Origin: Ningiella ruwaisensis
GTDB taxonomy: Bacteria; Pseudomonadota; Gammaproteobacteria; Enterobacterales; Alteromonadaceae
Assembly (NCBI RefSeq): GCF_004798935.1
Contig: NZ_RAHT01000007.1
Location: 124,001-188,000 of the forward strand
Direction of reading: 5' to 3'
Length of the DNA: 64,000 nucleotides
The translations under genes and the position numbers were made by a program. The notes beneath the pieces were generated by a model, which had not been told where the DNA came from, made no database searches, and saw only the letters and a program-made list of their open reading frames with translations. Shown piece after piece: positions 1 through 8,904 of the stretch (its first letter is position 1; each line of letters opens with the position of its first letter).

Positions 1-217
1 TTTGTTAATTATTGCGCTATAGTATCTAACCCGATAGCGTTTTATAGTATCTAACTAGTAAACGTGTCGTTGTGAGTAAGAAATTTGTAAACGCTTCTCC
101 CGATCATGGATGTGATTGACGGATGATAGCTGTAAAGGTCTTGAGCGGGGCCTTTTAATCTGACGTTTGTACTTTTGGAAAGTTAGCGCACGGCTCAGCA
201 ATGAGCCATTCCCCTAA
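1..217. other. Gene-free left edge
   Basis: I see no coding region here. The stretch has a 13-bp direct repeat, tatagtatctaac, at 18-30 and 43-55. An inverted repeat (cgctat at 15-20, atagcg at 34-39) overlaps the first copy. Another short hairpin (ggctca/tgagcc) lies near 192-207. The plus-strand terminator that follows suggests this is the 3' untranslated part of a plus-strand gene lying to the left of the window, but no reading frame confirms that. Confidence 0.4.
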
Positions 218-245
218 GCCTGGAACTTTTGTTCCGGGCCTTTTT
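218..245 (+). terminator. Rho-independent terminator, plus strand
   Basis: A 9-bp stem (gcctggaac at 218-226 with gttccgggc at 231-239, one G-U pair) closes a tttt loop and is followed by a run of five T. On the minus strand no T run follows, so it serves plus-strand transcription, presumably of a gene outside the window. Confidence 0.7.
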
Positions 246-294
246 CCTTTAGCACCCATGATTTTTTGTAGCCATTCGAAGCTGGCTTTTTGCT

Positions 295-819
295 TCAAGG
301 TTTTTGTTCAGCCAGTGATTTTGCAAATCGTTTCGCATTCTCTTGATAGTGTTTTGCAGACGCTTCTAGCTGCTTTTGCTGTTGCTCACTCAACTGTTTT
401 ATTATTTTCCCCGGTGAACCTAGCACCAGAGAATAATCAGGCACGTTCATATTTTCAGTGATTAGTGTGTTAGCACCGATAACGCAGTATTTGCCAATTG
501 TCGCGCCGTTAAGGATCACAGAGTTGATGCCTATCAGCGAGTAATCGCCAATTGTGCAACCGTGGAGCATGACCTTATGTCCTACGGTTACGCCCTTACC
601 CACTTTTAAGGGAAAGCCAAAATCAGTATGAAGCATTGATAAATCCTGAATATTTGAGCCTTCTCCAATTTCGATTAGGTCGCAATCACCTCGTATTACG
701 GCATTAAACCAAACACTACTATTCGCTTTTAATTTGACCTTGCCCATCACTTGAGCACTTGGCGCTACATAAGCGCTCGCATCCAAATCGACTTTATCCT
801 TTCCAATCGTGTAAAGCAT
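295..819 (-). CDS. yrdA: Gamma-class carbonic anhydrase family protein (YrdA/CaiE-like)
   Basis: This 174-residue protein is a left-handed beta-helix of hexapeptide repeats, expected to be a cytoplasmic trimer. The three zinc-ligand histidines of gamma carbonic anhydrases are present at H64, H81 and H86 (the last two in VGHKVMLHG). The conserved R43-G-D45 and the NIQD motif near residue 57 are also there. The length matches the short YrdA-type subfamily. Many members bind zinc and some hydrate CO2 only weakly, so the physiological reaction is uncertain. The gene lies 10 bp after the thioesterase gene on the same strand and is probably co-transcribed with it. Confidence 0.88.
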   Translation of the reverse strand: MLYTIGKDKVDLDASAYVAPSAQVMGKVKLKANSSVWFNAVIRGDCDLIEIGEGSNIQDLSMLHTDFGFPLKVGKGVTVGHKVMLHGCTIGDYSLIGINSVILNGATIGKYCVIGANTLITENMNVPDYSLVLGSPGKIIKQLSEQQQKQLEASAKHYQENAKRFAKSLAEQKP

Positions 820-829
820 TACAGGCTCC

Positions 830-1696
830 TTAATCTTCTGTTTTTATTTGCCGCATCAAACCTTCTTGGACAGAGGTTGCAAGCAAAACACCTTCTTTGC
901 TATAAATTTTTCCTTGAACCAAAGCACGTGAATTTCCGCTGAAAGGGCTTTCCATTTCATACAACAGCCAATCATCAAATTTAAAAGGCTTGTGAAACCA
1001 CATTGCATGATCAATTGTTGCCATTCTAAGCGACTTATCTTGCGCAGCGAGGCCATGAGCTTGCAATGCGGTAGATAAAAAATGATAGTCTGAAGCATAT
1101 GCCAGAGAAGCCTGATTAATCGCCAGGCTTTCTTCGATGGGGTCGCGTCCGCGGAGCCAAATTGTCCGCTTGGGCTCTCGCTTTACCGCTCTAAAACTAT
1201 GGGCGCCACCAATGGTACGAATATCTACCGGGCGATGATAACTCAAGGCTTGTTTCATGCGTTGCGAGAGTTTATCAATGTTATCGTCGTAATACTGGAT
1301 GTCTTGCGCTACTTCCTCTGGTGGCGGCGCCGGTGGCATGTCGGCATACTGATGAGATAGCCCTTCTTCCTCTACCTGAAACGAGGCAGTCATATAGAAA
1401 ATGTTTCGCCCGTTTTGTATTGCTTTCACCCGTCTGGTTGAAAAACTTCGCCCATCCCTCACATCCTCTACGTCATAAACCACAGGCTTACTTGCATCAC
1501 CAGGCAATAAAAAGTAGGAATGAAAAGAATGAATTACGCGGTCTTTTGGAACAGTTTGATAAGCTGCCATAACTGACTGCCCTAAAACCTGCCCTCCATA
1601 TAAAGCCCTAAAACCAAGGTCCCACGAATCTCCCCGATACAAGCCTGCTTCTAAAGGCTCTAAATCAAATAAATGAGCAAGGCGTACGTCTGACAA
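830..1696 (-). CDS. tesB: Acyl-CoA thioesterase II
   Basis: This 288-residue cytoplasmic double-hotdog thioesterase hydrolyses medium- and long-chain acyl-CoA to free fatty acid and CoA. The residues aligning with the E. coli TesB catalytic triad are present: D203 in ASDYHF, T227 in ATIDH and Q277 in SVQEGLM. The length is nearly identical to E. coli TesB (286). The N-terminal [10 protein letters not shown] segment is also typical. The carbonic-anhydrase-like gene follows 10 bp downstream, suggesting a two-gene unit. Nothing unusual was seen. Confidence 0.95.
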   Translation of the reverse strand: MSDVRLAHLFDLEPLEAGLYRGDSWDLGFRALYGGQVLGQSVMAAYQTVPKDRVIHSFHSYFLLPGDASKPVVYDVEDVRDGRSFSTRRVKAIQNGRNIFYMTASFQVEEEGLSHQYADMPPAPPPEEVAQDIQYYDDNIDKLSQRMKQALSYHRPVDIRTIGGAHSFRAVKREPKRTIWLRGRDPIEESLAINQASLAYASDYHFLSTALQAHGLAAQDKSLRMATIDHAMWFHKPFKFDDWLLYEMESPFSGNSRALVQGKIYSKEGVLLATSVQEGLMRQIKTED

Positions 1697-1757
1697 TGTT
1701 GTCTCCTTTCTAACATGTTAGCGCTAGATAATTGTTTAACTGAATATTTGCTTGGCA

Positions 1758-3608
1758 TTAATCTGCAGTATTGACCTCACGCGCCTGGGCATGAGGATTT
1801 CGTGGATAATAATTCTCTGGCAGGCTCTGCTGATATGAAAAGGTACGTGTGTCTTTATAAGGCAGTTTCATAAATCCTGAAATACCCAGCCCAACTATCT
1901 TTGGAACCTGCGAAATAATCTGATCTAACAATGACGCAAACTGTGCCTCCTGCTTATGGTCAAGGAGAGTGTAATAATTATGAATTTTTAAATGCTTAGG
2001 CAAGGCTTCAAATATAATACAGCCAGTGTGATGAATATTGTTGAGCGATTTTATACACGAAAGCAACGACTCTGGAAGTTTAAGCAATTCATCCGGATCA
2101 TCCCCATCTTCAAAATAGGAATGCATACGGGTTTCGTCTTCCTCAATCGATACTTTACTCAATTCATAAGGTATTTTCACATGCTTATCGGGAATAAAGG
2201 CATCTTCTTCGCGCTTCCGATAAAAATGCAGCGTGTTTTTTGCATCAAACATACAGCTTTTAAAAATCCCGGAGCGATTAATGGCGCGCGCAAAAATGAC
2301 CAGATTATCAACAGCGCGGTCAAAGGCGTTTTGTAAAGCAGGATCGTAGAGTTTTAGACTGGAATCCACATAAATTCCGTCTTTTTCCCAACGAATAGCA
2401 AGCCCACCTACTACGGGATATTTGCCTAAACGACTTACGGCAGAGATAAAGGCTTTTTCAGTCTCTCCCATGCCCTGCAAATAGTTTTTATAGTAGCGTT
2501 CAAACTGCGCATCATTCAGGTAATTTAAATGAGCAGAATCGACACCCGACTGCTGTCGCAAAAATGATTTACGCGACGAGTACACCACCGTTTCAATGTC
2601 TTTTTTTGTGCCGCTGATCCACGTGGGGAGCATACATATTTTTGTATCCGGTTTTGGCGGCGCAAACACCATATGTTTAAAGTATTTGTAGTTTTTTAAT
2701 AGCCAATCTCCACCTTGAATGCGTTGTTGCGCGTCATCGCTCATCATGGCATTAAGACACTGGGCTAAGGCTTTGGGAAGCCCCAGAGTTAATGGCGTAA
2801 TCACTTTTCGTCCAAATCGCGAGGATGCACCACTGGCAAGCGCATAAATTGTGCTGGCCAGGCCTTGTTCATCAAAACGGGGTGATGATAATTCACCGTT
2901 TAGTTGATCATCTCCAATAAAATAAACGTCCCCCAAACGAGCATTGGTTTGCTGCAAATCACCCGACATAAGATCCATCACATTATCTGCCACATATTGT
3001 TGATTTTCATCAACTTGAGCAAATACACAAGAGCCCCAGTCTATAAGTGATAAGATTTTTCGGTGTGGTTCCCAAACCAGATTCGAGGGTTTAACATCAC
3101 CGTGCACAATGGGCTTTGCGCTTCCGTTTTCGGTATTTTGCCGAAGCGCCATTAATATGTCGCAAATTTGTATGAGTATATCGATAAGTTCCGGAATTGG
3201 CAGAGGCCCTTTTTCGAGCGAATACTGCTCAAGATCTACTCCCGGGGCACGCTGCATCACCAAAATAGACTGACGTTTGATTTTCTGAAATTCAATCAAT
3301 TGCGGTACAAGCGGATGCTGAACCAATGAAAGCATGTACGCTTCTTCTTCCAGTCTATCTTGTATATGCTGGGGTAAGGTAATTTTTGAAAATTTAAACA
3401 CATGCGCCTGGCCAAAGGGTGAAATACCGCTAAAAGCAAAGCCAAAAGCGCCTTTACCGATTAGCTCAATGTCTGTGTAACCCAGTTTTTCAAGCTGAGA
3501 TTCACATAATTTAAACCAGTTTTTGAGCTTTTTCGCATCTTTGTGTGAAAGCAAATATAAGCTTTGATCATCTGGTATATAAAAATGCTTAAGGGCCAAT
3601 TCGGTCAT
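1758..3608 (-). CDS. Ser/Thr protein-kinase-like protein with unidentified C-terminal domain
   Basis: The protein has an N-terminal eukaryotic-type kinase fold over roughly residues 45-300 (numbered from an upstream ATG at 3626). It shows a glycine loop IGKGAFGFAF (56-65), the ATP lysine K78 in HVFKFSK, a catalytic loop HGDVKPSN (175-182) and DWG (196-198) where DFG is usual. The core residues are intact, so activity is plausible. The remaining ~300 residues match nothing I recognise and have no membrane segment. I place the start at 3608 because that ATG overlaps the rlmJ stop as ATGA, the usual sign of coupled translation; the alternative at 3626 adds six residues. The substrate is unknown, and a small-molecule kinase or a pseudokinase role is possible. 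Confidence 0.75.
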   Translation of the reverse strand: MTELALKHFYIPDDQSLYLLSHKDAKKLKNWFKLCESQLEKLGYTDIELIGKGAFGFAFSGISPFGQAHVFKFSKITLPQHIQDRLEEEAYMLSLVQHPLVPQLIEFQKIKRQSILVMQRAPGVDLEQYSLEKGPLPIPELIDILIQICDILMALRQNTENGSAKPIVHGDVKPSNLVWEPHRKILSLIDWGSCVFAQVDENQQYVADNVMDLMSGDLQQTNARLGDVYFIGDDQLNGELSSPRFDEQGLASTIYALASGASSRFGRKVITPLTLGLPKALAQCLNAMMSDDAQQRIQGGDWLLKNYKYFKHMVFAPPKPDTKICMLPTWISGTKKDIETVVYSSRKSFLRQQSGVDSAHLNYLNDAQFERYYKNYLQGMGETEKAFISAVSRLGKYPVVGGLAIRWEKDGIYVDSSLKLYDPALQNAFDRAVDNLVIFARAINRSGIFKSCMFDAKNTLHFYRKREEDAFIPDKHVKIPYELSKVSIEEDETRMHSYFEDGDDPDELLKLPESLLSCIKSLNNIHHTGCIIFEALPKHLKIHNYYTLLDHKQEAQFASLLDQIISQVPKIVGLGISGFMKLPYKDTRTFSYQQSLPENYYPRNPHAQAREVNTAD

Positions 3609-4516
3609 TGAGCTATTTGCCACCATTTTATATTCGATGAAGAGGAGTTGTTGTCTTTAGCAATTGTAGTTTCTAACACGTTTAAACAGTTTCGCAAGCT
3701 TTCTTCAATTTTAAAAGGTGGATTGATGATGCACATTCCCGACCCATACATGCCCACGTTCTCAGTGGCTTGTTGATAGGCGAACTCAAGACTTAACATA
3801 CCGCCTGTAACATGCGTTTTGCTCAAATCAGACAATTGTTCCAGCATTTGATTCGCCAAATGTGCCTTTGGCGATGCTTCTAGCTCTCCCGAGCGGTGGT
3901 TAATGCGTTTTGGCGATAAAAGCGGATACCAGATTAAATAAATCCCGTTATGCCATTTTTGTATTGATTGCGAAATGGCCTGCACCACTTGCTGATATTC
4001 TTCCGCTTGCTCATAAGGCGGATCAATGATTAGCATCCCGCGGTTTGGCGATGGCGGAATTAAGGCTTTTATCGCTTCGAAAGCATCACGATGATGCACT
4101 TGTACACGGGTATTATCATAAAAGTACCTTGTAATATGGCGATTTAACTGATTGGCGATTGGACCCGATAATTCGTTTACCTGAATATTATCAAACTCTC
4201 TAGCCAGCTTTGAAACAATAAATGGCGAACCTGGATAAAACCCATTTTCAAGGGATGCTTTTACTACTTCAATATAATATTGAAGCGCTTGTTCCGTTTT
4301 GTCGTCTGTTGGCAAGCCAAGCAAATGTTCAAATGCAGCAGCATCGGCTTTTTCAGAGCGATGCGAAAGCATATACAAGCCCTCTCCCGCATGAGAATCC
4401 AATACGAAATAAGGCTTGTTTTTCTTATTTAGGGCAAGTTGAGTCGCAATAATAACAAGATGTTTTAACACATCTGCATGATTGCCCGCGTGATAAGCAT
4501 GTTGATAACTGAGCAA
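3605..4516 (-). CDS. rlmJ: 23S rRNA (adenine(2030)-N6)-methyltransferase
   Basis: RlmJ methylates A2030 of 23S rRNA using S-adenosylmethionine. The family N-terminus is present (YQHAYHAGNHADVLKH, residues 4-19), followed by the SAM-binding DSHAGEG (40-46) and the catalytic DPPYE motif (165-169) of N6-adenine methyltransferases. At 303 residues it is slightly longer than E. coli RlmJ (280), mainly at the C-terminus. Its stop codon overlaps the start of the kinase-like gene by ATGA, so the two are probably translated together. Confidence 0.95.
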   Translation of the reverse strand: MLSYQHAYHAGNHADVLKHLVIIATQLALNKKNKPYFVLDSHAGEGLYMLSHRSEKADAAAFEHLLGLPTDDKTEQALQYYIEVVKASLENGFYPGSPFIVSKLAREFDNIQVNELSGPIANQLNRHITRYFYDNTRVQVHHRDAFEAIKALIPPSPNRGMLIIDPPYEQAEEYQQVVQAISQSIQKWHNGIYLIWYPLLSPKRINHRSGELEASPKAHLANQMLEQLSDLSKTHVTGGMLSLEFAYQQATENVGMYGSGMCIINPPFKIEESLRNCLNVLETTIAKDNNSSSSNIKWWQIAQ

Positions 4517-4609
4517 AGCCTTTCCTGTTGTAAGCCGCTAAACATTGATTATGCTTAGCATTATAGGCGCTTTTTATGCCTTGCTCTATACACAAAACAA
4601 CTTATGTTT

Positions 4610-6355
4610 TTATCTCAAATCAACCAACATCTTTTGCGGATTGGCCAGATAATCCATCCATAGATTATTAAATTTAACCATCGTCGCGCCATCAATAACG
4701 CGATGATCTCCAGACCAGTTCAGCATCATGACATTAGTTGCGTAAACTTCTCCGTTGTCATCAAAACGCGGTAGTTTTTGCGTCTTACCTAATGCAACAA
4801 TGGCCACCTCCGGTTTGTTGATGACTGGCGTAGCCGTAATACCGCCCAATGTTCCGATGTTAGAAATACTAATTGTGCCGCCGCTCAAATCTGCATTGCT
4901 AAGTTTTCCATCTCTCGCTGCGTCAATGATTCGGTTTACTTCAATCGCCACCTCTTTCAAACTCAGGTGCTGCACATTTTTAATATTTGGTACAAGCAAT
5001 CCAATTTTTGAATCAACGGCCATTCCTATATTGTGACTTGCCAGGTAAGTAAGCTCGCTCCCGTTCTCATTTAAGCGGCTATTTACAATAGGATAGTGAC
5101 TGAGAGCAAGCGACAGCGCTTTAATAAAAAAGGGCATAAAACTCAGCTTAATGCCTTGTTTTTCAAAGTCGGGTTTTAATTGTGCTCGCAAGGCAATTAA
5201 ATTGTCCATGCTAAGCTCATCGCTTACGCTAAAGTGCGGGATAGAGCTAACACTTGCCATCATTTGTTTTGCCATGGCCGCACGAATGCCTTTTACCGGT
5301 TCAACTCTGTCTTGTTCTGAAGCTCTGGCATGCTGAGCTTGCCGATTGGCTTCGTTATTTTCAGTATTGGTAGCAGCGTTATTAGTTGAGCCTTCACTGT
5401 GGTCAGACGCTCTTTCCCTAGTTCCATCAGCTTTAAGAACGTCTGCCTTTACAATCCGGCCCTTCTTGCCGCTACCGTGAACACTTTCTAATTGAATACC
5501 TAATTCTTTTGCCATTCTGCGCACCGCAGGACTTGCAATTGGGCGTTTACTAACAACCGGCGCCTCAAAATTTTCACCTTGTTTGTTATCACTATACGAC
5601 TTGGCAGTTGGCCTTGATGCTGAGTTTTTATTATCAGCCTTATATAATGAATTTCCGTTTTCTTTTGATGCTGAAGGCTGAACAGCGTCATGTTGACTGC
5701 TGCCCGTTTCAGGCGAGTGGACACCTTCAAGACTAAGATCAAATAAGGGGGTGTGAACTTTTGCAATTTCGCCCTCCTGATAATGCAGTTTAGCGATAGT
5801 ACCAGCGTGTTTCGCTGGAATTTCAACAACGGCCTTATCAGTCATGACCTCGACAACGACCTGGTCTTCTTCAACGCTGTCTCCCTCTTTAACGCTCCAT
5901 TTTACAATTTCGCATTCAACGATACCCTCGCCAATATCGGGAAGGAGAAATGATTCGGTCTGTTCATTTTGAGAGCTTGCTTCGTTTGTGGAGCTATTTT
6001 GACCGGGATTTCCAGCCTTATTCTCTGATTCGGATAATTGCTCAGATTTAATGTTTGAGTCAGCGCTTGAGTTTGCATTTGAGCCTGTGCTCTGTGACGC
6101 ACTCTCTTTTGCACTCTCTTTTACACTCTCCATGGCAAAAAGTGGTTCATGCACTTTTGCGATATCGCCTTCTTTGTAATATAGTTTTTTTACGACTCCA
6201 TCGTGCATCGCCGGGATCTCTACGGTCGCTTTGTCAGTCATTACCTCAGCAACAGGCTGATCTTCTTTGATAGTGTCGCCTTCAGCGACTAACCATTTCA
6301 ATAATTCGCATTCAACAATACCTTCGCCAATGTCAGGTAAGATAAAATCTGTCAT
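4610..6355 (-). CDS. bkdB: Branched-chain 2-oxoacid dehydrogenase E2, dihydrolipoamide acyltransferase
   Basis: E2 core of the branched-chain 2-oxoacid dehydrogenase complex, which turns the keto acids of Val, Leu and Ile into acyl-CoA. The 581-residue protein has two lipoyl domains (lipoyl lysines K42 and K174, each in VMTDKA), a peripheral-subunit-binding domain (about 271-308, RPIASPAVRRMAKELG) and a C-terminal acyltransferase domain ending in DHRVIDG with catalytic H551. The linkers are rich in Ser, Asn, Glu and Gln rather than Ala/Pro. Many family members carry a single lipoyl domain. It starts 32 bp after bkdA2 and is the last gene of the operon. Branched-chain rather than pyruvate specificity is inferred from the two-subunit E1 encoded upstream. 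Confidence 0.92.
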   Translation of the reverse strand: MTDFILPDIGEGIVECELLKWLVAEGDTIKEDQPVAEVMTDKATVEIPAMHDGVVKKLYYKEGDIAKVHEPLFAMESVKESAKESASQSTGSNANSSADSNIKSEQLSESENKAGNPGQNSSTNEASSQNEQTESFLLPDIGEGIVECEIVKWSVKEGDSVEEDQVVVEVMTDKAVVEIPAKHAGTIAKLHYQEGEIAKVHTPLFDLSLEGVHSPETGSSQHDAVQPSASKENGNSLYKADNKNSASRPTAKSYSDNKQGENFEAPVVSKRPIASPAVRRMAKELGIQLESVHGSGKKGRIVKADVLKADGTRERASDHSEGSTNNAATNTENNEANRQAQHARASEQDRVEPVKGIRAAMAKQMMASVSSIPHFSVSDELSMDNLIALRAQLKPDFEKQGIKLSFMPFFIKALSLALSHYPIVNSRLNENGSELTYLASHNIGMAVDSKIGLLVPNIKNVQHLSLKEVAIEVNRIIDAARDGKLSNADLSGGTISISNIGTLGGITATPVINKPEVAIVALGKTQKLPRFDDNGEVYATNVMMLNWSGDHRVIDGATMVKFNNLWMDYLANPQKMLVDLR

Positions 6356-6387
6356 TTGTTTTCTCCTATACCGTCGCTTTATCTACC

Positions 6388-7365
6388 TTAGTAATCCATC
6401 GTACGCTTAATTGCTTCAAACGTTTTTAGATGATCTGGCATATACTCTTTTTCATGAGCTAATGGATATGGCGTATCTAGGCCGCATACCCGAGCGATAG
6501 GTGCTTCCAGATACAAGAAGCATTCTTGTTGAACCGTTGCCGCAATTTCGCTTGCAAAGCCACCCGTCAGAGGTGCTTCATGGTTTATAAGTAATCGACC
6601 GGTTTTGTACACAGAGTTGATAACAGTTTCTGCATCCCAGGGAAGAATGCTTTGTAAATCAATAATCTCACAGGAAATGCCCTGCTCTTCAGCCAGCGCG
6701 GCGGCTTTTTCTACAATTTCAACTTGCGCGCCCCAGGCTAACAAGGTGATATCGCTACCTTCTTTAACGGTATCTGCTTTGCCCAAAGGCAGTTCGTAAT
6801 CGGTTTCTGGCACTTCGCCAACGGCTGCACGATATAATCGCTTTGGCTCCATAAACAGCACCGGATTATCGTCTTTAATTGAGGATATCAGTAAACCCTT
6901 TGCCTGATAGGGATTGCGGGGAATAACAATTTTCATTCCGGGAATGTGCGCAAAAAAGGCCTCAGGTGACTGTGAATGATAATGCCCTCCGGCGATCCCG
7001 CCGCCATAGGGGGTTCGAATTGTTAGCGTTCCGCAGCTAAATTGACCACCTGAGCGATAGCGCCATTTTGCGGTTTCATTCACAATTTGGTCAAAGGCTG
7101 GAAAAATATAATCACCAAACTGAATTTCCGCCACAGGAACCGAGCCCTGTGCGGCAAGACCGTTGGCAAAGCCTATTATCCCTTGTTCGGTAAGTGGCGT
7201 GTTAAAGCAGCGCGCTTTACCAAATTTTTGTTGCAGGTTTGATGTTGCCCTAAACACACCACCAAAGTGACCAACATCCTCACCAAACACCATCACACGT
7301 TCGTTCTGTTCCATCATGGAAATCAGCGCACTGTTTATTGCTTGTAGTAAATTCATTTTTGCCAT
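6388..7365 (-). CDS. bkdA2: Branched-chain 2-oxoacid dehydrogenase E1 beta subunit
   Basis: This 325-residue transketolase-like subunit pairs with E1 alpha to form the thiamine-diphosphate-dependent decarboxylase. It has the N-terminal pyrimidine-binding domain ([17 protein letters not shown] near residues 24-40), the [20 protein letters not shown] segment typical of E1 beta, and the C-terminal transketolase domain ([15 protein letters not shown]). Its ATG shares one base with the bkdA1 stop (TAATG), so translation of the two subunits is coupled. That fits their equal stoichiometry. Confidence 0.93.
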   Translation of the reverse strand: MAKMNLLQAINSALISMMEQNERVMVFGEDVGHFGGVFRATSNLQQKFGKARCFNTPLTEQGIIGFANGLAAQGSVPVAEIQFGDYIFPAFDQIVNETAKWRYRSGGQFSCGTLTIRTPYGGGIAGGHYHSQSPEAFFAHIPGMKIVIPRNPYQAKGLLISSIKDDNPVLFMEPKRLYRAAVGEVPETDYELPLGKADTVKEGSDITLLAWGAQVEIVEKAAALAEEQGISCEIIDLQSILPWDAETVINSVYKTGRLLINHEAPLTGGFASEIAATVQQECFLYLEAPIARVCGLDTPYPLAHEKEYMPDHLKTFEAIKRTMDY

Positions 7366-8564
7366 TAGTTAGCCCCCTTTTTATCCCTGTTCGCTGTTTT
7401 AGGGTAATGCTCCGGGTATTTGTTGATGTGAGCTTTTAATTCATCCAATTGTTTTTGAAGGTGCCAGGGCGGTGTGTCATACACATCCTCAATAATGTCT
7501 TCAATGGGGCAAACCGGCACTTTTTCGGCAACCTTTAAGGCGTTCAGAATATCGGCACGCGTTTTATCTTTAAATGCTTCAATGGCTTTTTCATCCAACC
7601 AGCCTTTAGTCTGCATCCAGGCTTCAAATCGAGTGATCGGATCTTTTTTCGCCCACTGTTGTTCTTCTTCTTTACTTCGATAACCGGTTGGATCATCTGA
7701 GGTAGAATGCGCAGACAAACGGTAGGTCATGGCTTCAATCAATACCGGACATTTCTTCTCAAGCGCCATTTCCCGCGCAATTTGTGTTGCAGCATATACA
7801 GCAAGAACATCGTTACCATCCACTCGAATCGTATTCACACCGTAACCAATACCACGTGAAGCAATACCATCCCCGGCAAACTGTTCTTCAGCGGGAGTAG
7901 AAATTGCATAGCCATTGTTTCGGCAAAAGAATATACAGGGGCAATTTAATACCGCAGCCATATTCAAACCGGCATGAAAATCCCCTTCAGATGCCGCACC
8001 TTCACCAAAATAACAAATTGTGATGGCGTCTTTTCCTGCCATTTTCTGCCCATAGGCATAACCAGAGGCCTGAGGTATTTGCGTTCCTAAAGGAGAAGAT
8101 ATAGTCATAAAATTGAGCGCTTTATCGCCATAATGAATGGGCATTTGACGCCCTTTGTTCGGATCTTCCTGATTGCTGAACATCTGATTCATAAATTGCT
8201 GCGTCGTATATCCACGAAATACTAATGCGCCCTGCTCTCGATACTGTGACATGATCATATCGTTTGCATCTAGCGCAACTGCGGAGGCAACGGTTGCCGC
8301 TTCCTCGCCGCGGCTAGCTAAGTAAAAACTGATCCTGCCTTGACGCTGTGCGCCAATCATTCGCTCATCGAGCAAGCGAGTATAGTGCATGGATTCAAGA
8401 ATTTTTTGTGCCAGTTCCTGGTCTATTTTAGGAAGTTCAGAATCTTTTGTGGGTTTGCCGGTCTCATCCAGCAACTGCAGCATCGGAATGTCGAGTAGAC
8501 CATTAGTAATTACCTTTGCTTTGTGAGTCAACTTCACATGAGAAAGATGGTTTCTATCTTGCAT
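7365..8564 (-). CDS. bkdA1: Branched-chain 2-oxoacid dehydrogenase E1 alpha subunit
   Basis: This 399-residue E1 alpha carries the thiamine-diphosphate and magnesium motif: GEGAASEGD (187-195) followed by NN at 216-217. The loop corresponding to the regulatory phosphorylation loop of the mitochondrial enzyme is present ([14 protein letters not shown]). It is the first gene of bkdA1-A2-B. No dihydrolipoamide dehydrogenase gene follows, so E3 is presumably shared with the pyruvate and 2-oxoglutarate complexes. No BkdR/Lrp-type regulator gene is adjacent. The upstream region holds a quasi-palindrome (see 8601-8616). Confidence 0.93.
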   Translation of the reverse strand: MQDRNHLSHVKLTHKAKVITNGLLDIPMLQLLDETGKPTKDSELPKIDQELAQKILESMHYTRLLDERMIGAQRQGRISFYLASRGEEAATVASAVALDANDMIMSQYREQGALVFRGYTTQQFMNQMFSNQEDPNKGRQMPIHYGDKALNFMTISSPLGTQIPQASGYAYGQKMAGKDAITICYFGEGAASEGDFHAGLNMAAVLNCPCIFFCRNNGYAISTPAEEQFAGDGIASRGIGYGVNTIRVDGNDVLAVYAATQIAREMALEKKCPVLIEAMTYRLSAHSTSDDPTGYRSKEEEQQWAKKDPITRFEAWMQTKGWLDEKAIEAFKDKTRADILNALKVAEKVPVCPIEDIIEDVYDTPPWHLQKQLDELKAHINKYPEHYPKTANRDKKGAN

Positions 8565-8600
8565 AGCCTATTCCAGTGTTAACACTTAATGAATTGATAT

Positions 8601-8616
8601 GAGTACTATAGTAGTC
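8601..8616. promoter_or_regulatory. Quasi-palindrome upstream of bkdA1, possible operator
   Basis: The sequence gagtactatagtagtc is a near-perfect 16-bp palindrome (14 of 16 positions symmetric) about 37 bp upstream of the bkdA1 start codon. On the minus strand a TTGACT hexamer (8613-8618) overlaps it and could be a -35 element, but no good -10 lies at the right distance. Operator function is an inference from position and symmetry only. Confidence 0.3.
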
Positions 8617-8904
8617 AAGCTTAGTTCACTACGTATTGCTAAATTTAGATAAGGCTGGCAATTAATAGAAATAGATGTTTCATTTTGCAGTTTTAAATAG
8701 AATGCACATCCTATTTGTAACGATTTTGTATCGTTAATCATACATTTTATTAAAATTATACGGTGTTTTGTTTTCTTTTTTTGGCAATTCTCTGTATTAA
8801 GTTTTAAGTTCGTTTTTATGCAAAACACGAGCATTAAAAATAAGTATGCAAAAACTCTCCGCTGTCTTGTGGCATTGCAAGCAGTGGTTTTACGGGAGAA
8901 CTCA
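8617..8904. other. AT-rich intergenic region between bkd operon and protease gene
   Basis: This is a divergent intergenic stretch, very AT-rich, presumably holding the promoter of the protease gene. Open frames exist on both strands here but look non-coding. The protease frame is open back to 8818, yet that upstream ATG has no ribosome-binding site. I see no clear sigma-70 promoter and no terminator. Confidence 0.4.

Noticed and set aside
201-461. Plus-strand open frame of 86 codons at the left edge
   Set aside because: It runs through a terminator hairpin and then antisense to the carbonic-anhydrase-like gene.
8586-8834. Minus-strand open frame of 82 codons upstream of the bkd operon
   Set aside because: AT-rich, Lys/Ile/Asn-heavy composition typical of non-coding DNA, and it overlaps the likely promoter region.
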